Source of the DNA: Kiritimatiellota bacterium B12222
GTDB taxonomy: Bacteria; Verrucomicrobiota; Kiritimatiellia; SS1-B-03-39; UBA6053
Direction of reading: 5' to 3'
Assembly: GCA_029719485.1 (NCBI GenBank)
Contig: CP120722.1
Location: forward strand, 682,001 to 746,000
Length of the DNA stretch: 64,000 nucleotides
In this document: piece by piece, positions 32,977 to 41,215 of the stretch
How the letters are laid out: each line of letters starts with the position of its first letter
Position numbering within the stretch: the first letter of the stretch is position 1
Program-made: the position numbers and the translations under genes
Notes under the pieces: generated by a model
Told to the model about the DNA's origin: nothing
What the model saw: the letters and a program-made list of their open reading frames with translations, nothing else
Database searches by the model: none

Positions 32977-33822
32977 TCAAGGAATCATTTCCCACTTGCG
33001 CAATTGGGTTGTGAGTTGTTCGCAGGCCGGCTCTGCTTGGTTGTAAACACTCTCTATTTTTTCAAAAGAGAGGATCCCCATATTTTTTATGGGGCAGCAT
33101 AGATAAAAATCAGGCGTATCATGTTTTAACTGCTGTTGAATGTTATTCGAAAGAAGTCGGTCGATCATATTCTGTGAAAATTCTGTGAGATGAGGCATGG
33201 TGGATTCTTTGTATGCTGGATTCAGATCCAGAGGGACATCCACTGCAATTTTCAGGTCGTCGTTTTTAGGAAGTTGACTCACAGGCAGTCCGTTGGCGTA
33301 AACTCCGTCGAATAGAAGTTTGTCATCAAGTTCTACAGGAGGGAAGATGCCGGGGATGGCCATGGTGGCCATCAGTGCGGGTTTGAGCTCTCCGCTGTTG
33401 AGGACCACTTCCTTCCCGGACCAGTAATCGGTTGCTACCACATGCAGAGGGATTTGGAGGTCTTCAAAGGTTTTGATTTTAAAATGATCCAGTAGGAAAT
33501 CAATGATCTTATCAGGTTGCAGAGCGCTTTTTCCATCCAGATTTACTTTCACCCAACGAAGAGTTTGAACAGGCTTTATGATTTTTTCGATAAGCCCTCC
33601 CGGTTCAGGAAGCTTGTCTAGCCATTCGGCTTGAATGAGTGATTGTATTGATTGAGAGGAAGCGCCTGACGCGTATAAGGCGCCGACCAGAGCACCGATG
33701 CTGGCACCCGCAATGCAAGTAGGCTTGAGATGGTGTCGGTCAAGGACTTCCAAAATTTTTAAGTGTGCCAATCCGCGTACGCCACCTGCGCCCAGTGCCA
33801 GAGAAAATGATTTTGTTTTCAT
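32977..33822 (-). CDS. Patatin-like phospholipase (RssA type)
   Basis: This 281-aa protein has the oxyanion loop GAGGVRGLAHL near residue 12, the nucleophile elbow GASIGALVG (Ser42 region) and the Asp motif DGVYANGLPVS near residue 172. This is the Ser-Asp dyad of bacterial patatins. It should hydrolyse acyl chains from lipids on the cytoplasmic side. It lies 3 bases after the ferritin-like gene. Confidence 0.9.
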   Translation of the reverse strand: MKTKSFSLALGAGGVRGLAHLKILEVLDRHHLKPTCIAGASIGALVGALYASGASSQSIQSLIQAEWLDKLPEPGGLIEKIIKPVQTLRWVKVNLDGKSALQPDKIIDFLLDHFKIKTFEDLQIPLHVVATDYWSGKEVVLNSGELKPALMATMAIPGIFPPVELDDKLLFDGVYANGLPVSQLPKNDDLKIAVDVPLDLNPAYKESTMPHLTEFSQNMIDRLLSNNIQQQLKHDTPDFYLCCPIKNMGILSFEKIESVYNQAEPACEQLTTQLRKWEMIP

Positions 33823-33824
33823 GG

Positions 33825-34262
33825 TTAAATTTTGGGGATAAATCCACGGAGGATTTTTTCACATTCCTCCTTATGACGGGTTTCGTCACTGATCATTTCT
33901 TCTAGGTCATTCATCAACGCGAGATCTCCGATCTCTTCGGCTTCGAGACGGCGTTGGCCATAGCGTTGTATGGTTTCCGCTTCGGCCTTCAGTACATTCT
34001 CGAGCATCTCACAATCGTTTTCTGCTTTCGGTACCTTTCCGATGGAAAGGGTGGGGTTTCCTTCGAGGGCAACAATTTTATCTGCGAGGTACTTCGCATG
34101 TTCCATCTCATCTGGAATTTCCTGCAGAAACAATTCACGTAATTGTTGACGATGTTCACCGAGTACGCCTGCCGCGTAGGTATTATACATAATCACGGCC
34201 TGATATTCGGCTGCCAGATCTTGGTTCAATTTTTCAATAAGGTCTTTGAGCTGTGTATTCAT
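33825..34262 (-). CDS. Ferritin-like / bacterioferritin-type protein
   Basis: This 145-aa four-helix protein has iron-ligand patterns AAEYQAVIMYNTY near residue 16, EIPDEMEHAKYLADKI near 49, and DETRHKEECEKIL near 122. The start at 34262 (MNTQLKDL) is chosen over an upstream ATG that adds 15 unlike residues. It may store iron or detoxify peroxide; the ferritin-like superfamily is wide, so the exact role is open. Confidence 0.85.
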   Translation of the reverse strand: MNTQLKDLIEKLNQDLAAEYQAVIMYNTYAAGVLGEHRQQLRELFLQEIPDEMEHAKYLADKIVALEGNPTLSIGKVPKAENDCEMLENVLKAEAETIQRYGQRRLEAEEIGDLALMNDLEEMISDETRHKEECEKILRGFIPKI

Positions 34263-34454
34263 AATTTTTGTTCTATGGGGTCCCAGATATAGATCAACTT
34301 TTCTCATTTATCCCGTTGAGGCCGAGCGACATTTACAACAGTTTTTACTTTGTAAATCTCACTGTACTTCACCTGAGATGCGGTTGGAAAATGTGAAAAG
34401 ACAGGATCGTTTTGATACATTATGGAATCGATGGTCTGATGTTTGTCGCCTGCA

Positions 34455-34613
34455 TTAGCGACTGGCGATAATCCAAACGGCGTGGATGATTCCGGGAATA
34501 TATCCCAGCAGGGTGAGTAAAATATTGATCCAGAATTGGGGTTTAATACCGACCTCTAGGAATACGCCTAGTGGGGGGAGTAGAATCGCGAATATTAATT
34601 TGACTATGTCCAT
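34455..34613 (-). CDS. Pmp3/YqaE family small membrane protein
   Basis: A 52-aa protein reading MDIVKLIFAILLPPLGVFLE, then a second hydrophobic stretch INILLTLLGYIPGIIHAVWI. These are the two helices and the LPPLGVF signature of the Pmp3/YqaE/stress-induced hydrophobic peptide family. CAGGAGC lies just before the ATG. Members stabilise membrane potential under salt or cold stress. It is too short for default gene finding but well supported. Confidence 0.93.
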   Translation of the reverse strand: MDIVKLIFAILLPPLGVFLEVGIKPQFWINILLTLLGYIPGIIHAVWIIASR

Positions 34614-34742
34614 TGTATGCTCCTGATGGTTAAAAGTTATCTGTAGCTTATCGCGTACAAGTTGCTTTTTCTATCGGTACAATTACGCAAATTCTGTAAG
34701 GGATTACCTTAGGCTTAGGGGTGAAAATGAAGAGGGCTCCGA

Positions 34743-34773
34743 AATAAAACCCTGCTCTGTAAAAGAGCAGGGC
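34743..34773 (-). terminator. Terminator of the small lipoprotein gene
   Basis: Read on the minus strand, stem CCCTGCTCT/AGAGCAGGG is followed by TTTTATTTC. It lies about 30 bases past the stop of the gene at 34806. Confidence 0.85.
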
Positions 34774-34805
34774 ATGAATAATCAACTTCTCTAGCTATGC
34801 GAGTT

Positions 34806-35024
34806 TTACATTTCTTGATCGATTTCATCGGTCGCATCATCGACGGCTTCACCTATATTTTCCATTCCTTCTTGGGTGGCATCGATGGCGTCATCTGTAG
34901 CATCTTCTACGGTATCAGCGGCATGTTCGGCAGAGTCTTCGACCTCATCACATCCCAGGGTAAAGAGAGAGGCGAACAAGATAAGAAAGGCCATGCTGCG
35001 TGTCATAATTTTTTTCATTTTCAT
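34806..35024 (-). CDS. Small acidic lipoprotein
   Basis: A 72-aa protein with a basic start (MKMKKIMTRS), hydrophobic core and lipobox LFTLGC, so Cys25 should be lipidated. The mature part is highly acidic and repetitive (VEDSAEHAADTVEDATDDA), probably helical. It has no named family, but its size and repeats recall entericidin-like and CsbD-like stress proteins. AAAGGAG lies before the ATG, and a strong terminator follows. Confidence 0.75.
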   Translation of the reverse strand: MKMKKIMTRSMAFLILFASLFTLGCDEVEDSAEHAADTVEDATDDAIDATQEGMENIGEAVDDATDEIDQEM

Positions 35025-35439
35025 TTATATTTCTCCTTTTGTTTGTGTTTTTCGTTTCAAACCTTGATCTGACTTTACAGGAAGCAGGGGGATGGGCCTA
35101 TCCGGTACCCTACGTAATCTGCTCAGGAAAACTACGGGTGTGCCTGGGTGTAGATAATGAGGCGGTTGAATCGTATGTGTTGGTGGATATGTTGAGTAGG
35201 GGGCTGGAGGCTCAAATCTTTTGAGGAGTGATAATTACCCATTCCGTAAGAGAGGAGAAGAGAGGGGGTAGGTTTTTTATCAACATTTAATGTCTGGTCA
35301 AATGTGTAATCTCCCATCTTCATCTTATGCGTAATCTTCCTTGAGCGCTTTGCGTATTATAACGGATAGCGACGAGGGCTGGATTCAGGTAGGCTTACTA
35401 TAGTTAGTAGAAACATAGTATTCAACCAAAGGAGAACTG
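35025..35439. other. Intergenic region before the yqjD-like gene
   Basis: I see no gene in these 415 bases. The two flanking genes diverge, so promoters for both should be here. AAAGGAG at about 35429 serves the ATG at 35440. Confidence 0.5.
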
Positions 35440-35769
35440 ATGAATAAACAAGATGCACAAAAAATTAATGAAGCCTTGGAACTGCTGAATGAAGCCGCGA
35501 AGGGGCAAAAGGATGAGTTAAACTCCTTGCTTAGCGATAAATATTCAGATCTCAAAAATAGCCTGTCTGGATTAGAATCCACGATCGAAGATAAAGCAGG
35601 GAATGCTGCGGAACGGTTGCGGGAGCTTAAAGCCTCAGCCGCATCGCAGGCCAGCGAAACGGCTTCACAGGTAGATCACAAAGTACATGAAGAGCCTTGG
35701 AAAACTTTGGGTTTAACGGTTTTGGCTTCGTTGGCGCTGGGTGTATTTATCGGCAGGAAAGACTCGTAA
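35440..35769 (+). CDS. YqjD/ElaB family (DUF883) membrane-anchored protein
   Basis: This 109-aa protein is mostly coiled helix rich in Ala, Glu and Lys. It ends with one membrane helix and a basic tail: EEPWKTLGLTVLASLALGVFIGRK. This is the DUF883 signature. E. coli YqjD anchors ribosomes at the membrane in stationary phase. The next gene is YqjE-like, matching the E. coli yqjD-yqjE order. Confidence 0.9.
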   Translation: MNKQDAQKINEALELLNEAAKGQKDELNSLLSDKYSDLKNSLSGLESTIEDKAGNAAERLRELKASAASQASETASQVDHKVHEEPWKTLGLTVLASLALGVFIGRKDS

Positions 35770-35780
35770 GGGGGAAAGGT

Positions 35781-36161
35781 ATGAAAGCCTCACACGAAGG
35801 TTGGGTCACTCAGTTGTTGGCGATGTTTTTAAGAAGTCAGCAAACAGGATTGACGCGTCCATTACGCATTCGCATGGCGATTGCGCAGGTGGAAGCGGTC
35901 AAGTTTGCCAGGGGGAGCGTGATGAGGATCATGTTGTTGCTTCTCTTGTATGTAATTCTCTTTACCGGATTTATCCTCTTCCATGTGGGGCTCTTTTTCT
36001 ACCTGGATTGGGGATTGGCTGATAAGGGGGCCTTATTTATGATATTGGGTGGCGTATACGTTCTACTGATGGTCCTTTTCATGATGTTTGGCCTGTCACA
36101 AAAGCGTTGGATGAAAAAATCCGGGGCTGACCGAGCCGTAATTCATGCACTCCGTTCTTAA
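35781..36161 (+). CDS. YqjE-like / phage-holin-superfamily membrane protein
   Basis: This 126-aa protein has a basic N-terminal helix (RPLRIRMAIAQVEAVKFARG) and two membrane helices (about residues 50-75 and 83-105). Its position directly after the DUF883 gene is that of YqjE, which carries the Phage_holin_3_6 domain. The start at 35781 follows GGGGGAAAGG. It is probably co-expressed with both neighbours. Confidence 0.75.
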   Translation: MKASHEGWVTQLLAMFLRSQQTGLTRPLRIRMAIAQVEAVKFARGSVMRIMLLLLLYVILFTGFILFHVGLFFYLDWGLADKGALFMILGGVYVLLMVLFMMFGLSQKRWMKKSGADRAVIHALRS

Positions 36162-36651
36162 AACCCTAGCCCTATTGAAAATGAAAAATTCCTCTACGAC
36201 AGAAAAAGTTTTGCGTACTACATCCGACAAAGTGAATCGCGGCATTCTTGCTCAAACGGAAGCCAATATCCGTTATTATGCTACGCATCCCGAAATGATC
36301 AGCGATCGTTTGCAGGAGCTGGATAACGAATGGGATATTGAGCGGGTGCTCGAGGCCAATGCCTCCGCGCTTTCGCTCGGTGGTATATTTCTTGGCTTGT
36401 TCCGAAAGAGATTCTTATGGATTTCGGCAACGGCGATGTATTTTTTACATCAACATGCACATGAGGGTTGGTGTCCACCACTATTTGTTTTCCGACGTTG
36501 GGGTGTTCGCACTCGCACAGAAATTGAATATGAACGTTATGCTCTCAAAATGATTAGAGGTGATTTTGTCGGGACTCGCCGTGGCAACCGGAGAATCGTG
36601 GAAAAAGTGTTGGATGCGGCACTACCTGAAGTACTCACACCTTTGAAATAG
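36145..36651 (+). CDS. DUF2892-domain protein
   Basis: This 168-aa protein has an N-terminal helical part with RLQELDNEWDIERVLEANA. A membrane hairpin of the DUF2892 kind follows (SLGGIFLGLFRKRFLWISA, then the typical HEGWCPPLFVFRRWGVR) near residues 75-125. It overlaps the previous gene by 17 bases if ATG 36145 is used; ATG 36181 would remove the overlap and is a fair alternative. Related proteins sit with YqjD-like genes in stress loci. Confidence 0.7.
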   Translation: MHSVLKTLALLKMKNSSTTEKVLRTTSDKVNRGILAQTEANIRYYATHPEMISDRLQELDNEWDIERVLEANASALSLGGIFLGLFRKRFLWISATAMYFLHQHAHEGWCPPLFVFRRWGVRTRTEIEYERYALKMIRGDFVGTRRGNRRIVEKVLDAALPEVLTPLK

Positions 36652-36750
36652 GTGATGTGACGGATTTTAAGTAAGTGAAGAGGATTGGATAGATCGTTCA
36701 ATCGCGTGTTTATGGGATTCTGCGTTTGGCGTTACAGCATGTGTAAGGGT

Positions 36751-37629
36751 CTACAATTGCGGGTTATGCTTTTGTGTTAATCGAGCTTTGCTCAGTACGT
36801 AGGTGAACTCAGCGCCATAAAAGAACACCAACATGGAGTAATAGATCCACAATAAAAATGCGACCAGGGAACCGGCGGCGCCGTAGGCCGATCCCACTGC
36901 GCTATTTCCCAAATACAGTCCGATGCCCCATTTACCAATGGTTAAGAGGCCTGCGGTGCATAGTCCACCGATGACGGCTGCCCGGGTATCCACTTGGGTA
37001 TCGGGTAAAAATCTAAACATCAAAGAAAACAGCCCCCCGATCACAAAGAGGTTGAACAGGTTGACGGCAATGCGCAACAGGTCATCTAATAATTCCCAAA
37101 TTTGTGACAGGTAATTACCTAGAATCGTGATGGCCGCACTGGCAACCAAAGAAATGACCAATAAAAATCCGATACATAAAACCAGTGCCAGGGAACGCCC
37201 CCTGATCAATAACAAACGTTTGCCCGCACTAGTATCGCGGCCTTGACCTTGGTTCACTTTCCAAATTTGATTAAGCGCAGTTTGTAAATGCACAAACACA
37301 GCGGTGGAGGTGAATAGCAGAATTCCTCCAGCAACGATGCCGGAAAGTAGAGACTTGTCATTGCTGAATTTTGCGTTTTGGAGTGCGCTTTGAACGACAT
37401 TTGCCCCGTCTTCTCCAGAGAGTTGTCTCACTTGATTGACAAGTTCTGTTTGGGCGGTGGGTTGATCATAAAACAGACCGGCAATGCTGGTGACGGTAAG
37501 TAGCAAAGGCGATAACGATAACATGGTGAAAAAAGCGAGGGTGGCACTCAGTTCCGGTGCTTTGTCTTTCACCCATGCTTTGGCTGCCATGATAAACAAT
37601 TTTAAAATATTATGTACATAGGTGATCAT
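36751..37629 (-). CDS. YihY/BrkB family membrane protein
   Basis: This 292-aa protein has six predicted membrane segments. Family signatures are APELSATLAFFTMLSLSPLL near residue 24, the NQIWKVNQGQGRD loop near 120, and AVIGGLCTAGL ... LYLGNSAVGSAYGAAGSL near 240. The UPF0761/BrkB family has no firmly known function. It overlaps the AI-2E family gene by 4 bases. Confidence 0.9.
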   Translation of the reverse strand: MITYVHNILKLFIMAAKAWVKDKAPELSATLAFFTMLSLSPLLLTVTSIAGLFYDQPTAQTELVNQVRQLSGEDGANVVQSALQNAKFSNDKSLLSGIVAGGILLFTSTAVFVHLQTALNQIWKVNQGQGRDTSAGKRLLLIRGRSLALVLCIGFLLVISLVASAAITILGNYLSQIWELLDDLLRIAVNLFNLFVIGGLFSLMFRFLPDTQVDTRAAVIGGLCTAGLLTIGKWGIGLYLGNSAVGSAYGAAGSLVAFLLWIYYSMLVFFYGAEFTYVLSKARLTQKHNPQL

Positions 37630-38846
37630 ACGTTTTCCTCATTCATAACTGAGTTGAGAGTGGGAACCAGAACCCTGCGAGCAAAGAGTTTAAGGATTCC
37701 AAATAGAGGGATGGCTAACAACAGTCCGAGCACTCCAAATAAAGCAGCCCCTATCATTAATACAATGACAATGGTTACGGGGTGCAAGCTTACTTTATAT
37801 GAGATCACGAAGGGGCCAATGAAAGGCTCGACGATCCCTTGAACAATGCCAAAGGTCATCAGGACCCCAACAAGTGAAAACACCATATGCTCAGAGGTCA
37901 TTGCAATCAGCACGCATGGAATGAGGGTTACGGTTACGCCGATAAAAGGGATCATTCCCAGAAATCCTGCCGCAATTCCGAGGAGCAACCAATAGGGGAT
38001 TCCGGCTATGAATAAGCCGACTGACATGACAATTGCTGAGAGTACACACACCAAAAGGCGTCCACGAAAAAATCCGGCAACTATCTCGTCCATTTCACTG
38101 AAAAAATCTTGTACACTCTCTGTTTGTGAATGAGGGATCCATTCACAAAGTGTATCCCGAATTTTTGGAAAATGTAAGATGAAGAAAAAGGCATAGAATA
38201 AGGTAAGCAGAAGTTGTATCAAAAACGCAAACAGTGTTCCGGCTCCGTTAAAAATGGCTTTCAAGCTTCCCATAGCAATCAAGGGTAATTTATTATTTAT
38301 GAATGAGCCGTACCGTTCAAAAAGTTGGTCGAGAGCATGGGGGGAATTTGAGGATGTGGAGGGTGGGGAAGGATATTGAGAATCAGGTGAGGATGAAGCC
38401 CCCTCTCTAGAGGGGGGGACCGTTACTTCAGGGGCATCTTTGAATACCTGTTCCCACCATCCCTTCTCCTCGCTGGGGGTTTCCGGAGAGGTGTTTGTTC
38501 CCAAAAGCTGATCTGAGAAACCATATTCCACACTTTTATCTTTTACGTATATGACAAAATCTCCTGCTTGCTCAATCAGTGCTGGGCCGAGAAAGAGTCC
38601 GGATCCGAAGACCAGCGCTAAAAAGAGAACATAGACCATAGATACCGTAAACACGCGGCGGGAATGATGTCTGTCCATGAAGGAAATGACGGGATTCAGA
38701 ATATATGCAATCAACAATGCAATGCCTACCGGGATGAAAATATGTGATAGGTATATGAGCAATCCCAACATGCCTATTCCTAATCCTGACAATAGGAAAA
38801 TCTTGTATTTTCGGTCAGGTGATCTGTGATGTTTAAGATCTGTCAT
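37626..38846 (-). CDS. AI-2E / PerM family transporter
   Basis: This 406-aa membrane protein has the family layout: two N-terminal helices (GMLGLLIYLSHIFIPVGIAL), a soluble loop, and a C-terminal bundle with GFLGMIPFIGVTVTLIPC near residue 300 and IVEPFIGPFVIS. The loop is enlarged by a Pro/Ser-rich insert of about 50 residues near 120-170, probably disordered. Members include an Na+/H+ antiporter and the proposed AI-2 exporter, so the substrate is open. Confidence 0.88.
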   Translation of the reverse strand: MTDLKHHRSPDRKYKIFLLSGLGIGMLGLLIYLSHIFIPVGIALLIAYILNPVISFMDRHHSRRVFTVSMVYVLFLALVFGSGLFLGPALIEQAGDFVIYVKDKSVEYGFSDQLLGTNTSPETPSEEKGWWEQVFKDAPEVTVPPSREGASSSPDSQYPSPPSTSSNSPHALDQLFERYGSFINNKLPLIAMGSLKAIFNGAGTLFAFLIQLLLTLFYAFFFILHFPKIRDTLCEWIPHSQTESVQDFFSEMDEIVAGFFRGRLLVCVLSAIVMSVGLFIAGIPYWLLLGIAAGFLGMIPFIGVTVTLIPCVLIAMTSEHMVFSLVGVLMTFGIVQGIVEPFIGPFVISYKVSLHPVTIVIVLMIGAALFGVLGLLLAIPLFGILKLFARRVLVPTLNSVMNEENV

Positions 38847-39068
38847 ACTATATATTTTACAGCGCAGCCCTGTTCAAACCATCGCAAATTTTACGTAGGA
38901 GGGATGGATTAATTCGGTAAAAATCTGCAGTAAAAAATGAAAAAATCCCTACGGGATATCCGGCCCTCCCTTTGGTCATTTTTCTCTTTTCAAAAGTGCG
39001 GTTTGATCTAGGTTGTACTTAGATGTAACCATGGGGGGCAGGGAGACCTGCGTGTCGGACTAAATAAA

Positions 39069-39659
39069 ATGAAGCTTTTAAAAACAGAAAACATATTTTA
39101 CCTCATACGTTGTTTCGGCATGGTATTTGTTTTGGTCTTGCTGTGGATTGTGGTTGATCGAACCATCCCACAAGCGCAACGTTTTGAAGTTTTTCCGCCT
39201 TCCATTCCAGAGGAGCTTTCGATTCGAGAAGAGGAACTTCCCTTGGGGTATGCATTGATACAGGATGAGGCCTCGTTGCAAAAATTAAGTCTCGAACGTA
39301 ACCCCGGATATCTAACGTTGCCGGCAGAACATGCCGCCTTGGCTCCACGTGGAGGATTATGCAGTATTGCCGGGATGTATGAGCATGAGGATCACATACG
39401 TCTAATGTTGAATGCCGTGTATTTCCGTGATGCGGATCACTGTAAGGAATTTGTCGAAATCGAAAGTCAAAAGGGATTACACATGGCGGCGTTTAGGAAA
39501 AAGCTCTCCCGCAGCGAATGGATCATTTTCATCGCTTCGGATCCGGAGCAAAGTTATTCTGAACGAGAGCGGGAGGCTTTTGGGGTGATGATTGAGAAAT
39601 ACCAACGAAGATTAAAACTCGATTTGTTGTTTGATGAACTCTCCGCGCCGGAGTTGTAG
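39069..39659 (+). CDS. Hypothetical membrane-anchored periplasmic protein
   Basis: This 196-aa protein has one N-terminal membrane segment (CFGMVFVLVLLWIVVD, about residues 15-30). About 160 soluble residues follow, with no recognised family. It contains a mixed alpha/beta pattern and two Cys in the soluble part. The next gene starts 11 bases later and also encodes an exported unknown, so they may work together at the envelope. A PrcB/exosortase-type role cannot be shown. Confidence 0.6.
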   Translation: MKLLKTENIFYLIRCFGMVFVLVLLWIVVDRTIPQAQRFEVFPPSIPEELSIREEELPLGYALIQDEASLQKLSLERNPGYLTLPAEHAALAPRGGLCSIAGMYEHEDHIRLMLNAVYFRDADHCKEFVEIESQKGLHMAAFRKKLSRSEWIIFIASDPEQSYSEREREAFGVMIEKYQRRLKLDLLFDELSAPEL

Positions 39660-39670
39660 GCATACAATCG

Positions 39671-40705
39671 ATGCAAAGTCGTCAACTATTTTTGATCAGG
39701 TTATGGATAAGTGTGCACTTTACCCATGCTGCAATTTTTGCCGAGGGCAATGGGCATCCCCCTCCCGTCGATAAGGAGGCCGTGTCTAAAAATATTGTAG
39801 ACCGGACTCACGAGTCCGTATCAGGATATATCATTGAAACGGTAGATGGCTTTGATCAAAATTTAGATCGTCTTTTGACTCCTGAGGAAATGGAACGCAA
39901 CCGTACCTTTGATCGATTTTTTGGAGACCGTAGTTTAGAGAAATTAGATTCCCGCGCACAGGTGAGAGTGGGAATTGGGGCGGAGTGGTCGAGGATTGAC
40001 GGATTTGATGTGGACCTGAAGTTCTCGGGCAAGGTGGATCTTCCGCGAACAGAAAAGCGTTTGAAGTTTGTTTTCAACAACCTGAATGAAGATGAAAACA
40101 CCTTGGCTGAATTTAAAAAGAAAGATAGTTTAAGTCCCGCACTCCAAGAAAATGATCCAGGTGGTTCTGCATCGATTCAAGCGGCACTGGGGGAGATCTT
40201 CAATATCAAGTTTACCGCAGACGCTGGGTTGGATTTTAACCCTGAGCCTGTGCCTACGTTTAAATTTACGGGACGGATTCCTTGGAGGTGGGGTGAAACT
40301 GATTATCGTTTTAGTCAACGGGTTTTTTGGGCGAGTGATGATGGGTTTGGTGAAAAAACGTCGTTGGAAGTGACACGGTTTTTGAGTGAACAATTTTTTA
40401 TTAAATCCGAAACGGTGGGGATCTGGTCGGAAACCAGTGAAGGTGTGGATCTGGGGCAAACTCTCTTCATGCGTTACCTGCTCAACAAAGAGACGAGCAT
40501 GGGGATGATTTTGGGTGCTCAGGCGCATACTGAACCGAATTTTGCAATGGACCTTTATCTGATTCGATTTCCTTTCAGAAAACCCATCTACGATCATTGG
40601 ATCTATTTAGTGGTTGAACCTGGAATCGATTTTCCTGATGACCATAACTGGGAGCTGTCGCCTCTCATTAGTTTGAAAACTGAATTTTATTTTGGGAGGA
40701 TGTGA
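39671..40705 (+). CDS. Hypothetical exported, possibly outer-membrane protein
   Basis: This 344-aa protein has a likely signal sequence (LFLIRLWISVHFTHAAIFAEG). A helical region with Asp/Glu/Arg-rich segments follows, then a long stretch of alternating polar and hydrophobic residues ending TEFYFGRM. That end resembles an outer-membrane beta-barrel, but no family is recognised. It is probably co-transcribed with the 39069 gene. Hairpin array C begins about 40 bases after its stop. Confidence 0.6.
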   Translation: MQSRQLFLIRLWISVHFTHAAIFAEGNGHPPPVDKEAVSKNIVDRTHESVSGYIIETVDGFDQNLDRLLTPEEMERNRTFDRFFGDRSLEKLDSRAQVRVGIGAEWSRIDGFDVDLKFSGKVDLPRTEKRLKFVFNNLNEDENTLAEFKKKDSLSPALQENDPGGSASIQAALGEIFNIKFTADAGLDFNPEPVPTFKFTGRIPWRWGETDYRFSQRVFWASDDGFGEKTSLEVTRFLSEQFFIKSETVGIWSETSEGVDLGQTLFMRYLLNKETSMGMILGAQAHTEPNFAMDLYLIRFPFRKPIYDHWIYLVVEPGIDFPDDHNWELSPLISLKTEFYFGRM

Positions 40706-40744
40706 TTGGGGTTGGGGGGCGTTTGAGTTTCGATTTTTGGATGG

Positions 40745-41190
40745 GGATGATCTTGGACTCCGGGGCAAGCCCGAAGCCCGCTTGCTAGGGAAGTTGAATG
40801 CCTGAGGTGAGAGATGATCTTGGGCTCCGGGGCAAGCCCGAAGCCCGTTTGCTAGGGAAGTTGAATGCCTGAGGTGAGAGATGATCTTGGACTCCGGGGC
40901 AAGCCCGAAGTCCGCTTGCTAGGGAAGTTGAATGCCTGAGGTGAGAGATGATCTTGGACTCCGGGGCAAGCCCGAAGTCCGCTTGCTAGGGAAGTTGAAT
41001 GCCTGAGGTGAGAGATGATCTTGGACTCCGGGGCAAGCCCGAAGTCCGCTTGCTAGGGAAGTTGAATGCCTGAGGTGAGAGATGATCTTGGACTCCGGGG
41101 CAAGCCCGAAGCCCGCTTGCTAGGGAAGTTGAATGCTTGAGGTGAGAGATGATCTTGGATTCCGGGGCAAGCCTGAAGAGCGCAGGCAAG
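40745..41190. repeat. Hairpin tandem array C (7 units, 67-bp period)
   Basis: Hairpins start at 40755, 40822, 40889, 40956, 41023, 41090 and 41157. The inner stem CGGG/CCCG and GCAAG loop match arrays A and B. The outer stem varies together on both sides: GGGCT/AGCCC in unit 2, and GGACT/AGTCC in units 3-5. Units 1 and 6 have one mismatch, and unit 7 is decayed. Linkers are near-identical (GAAGTTGAATGCCTGAGGTG). No transposase lies beside this array. Confidence 0.92.
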
Positions 41191-41215
41191 TCTGATTTTT
41201 GTATGGATTTTTAGG

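Noticed and set aside
40755..41181. CRISPR-like regular spacing of a palindromic repeat
   Set aside because: The segments between the hairpins are nearly identical, not unique spacers. The whole 67-bp unit is repeated and no cas gene is nearby, so this is a tandem hairpin array.
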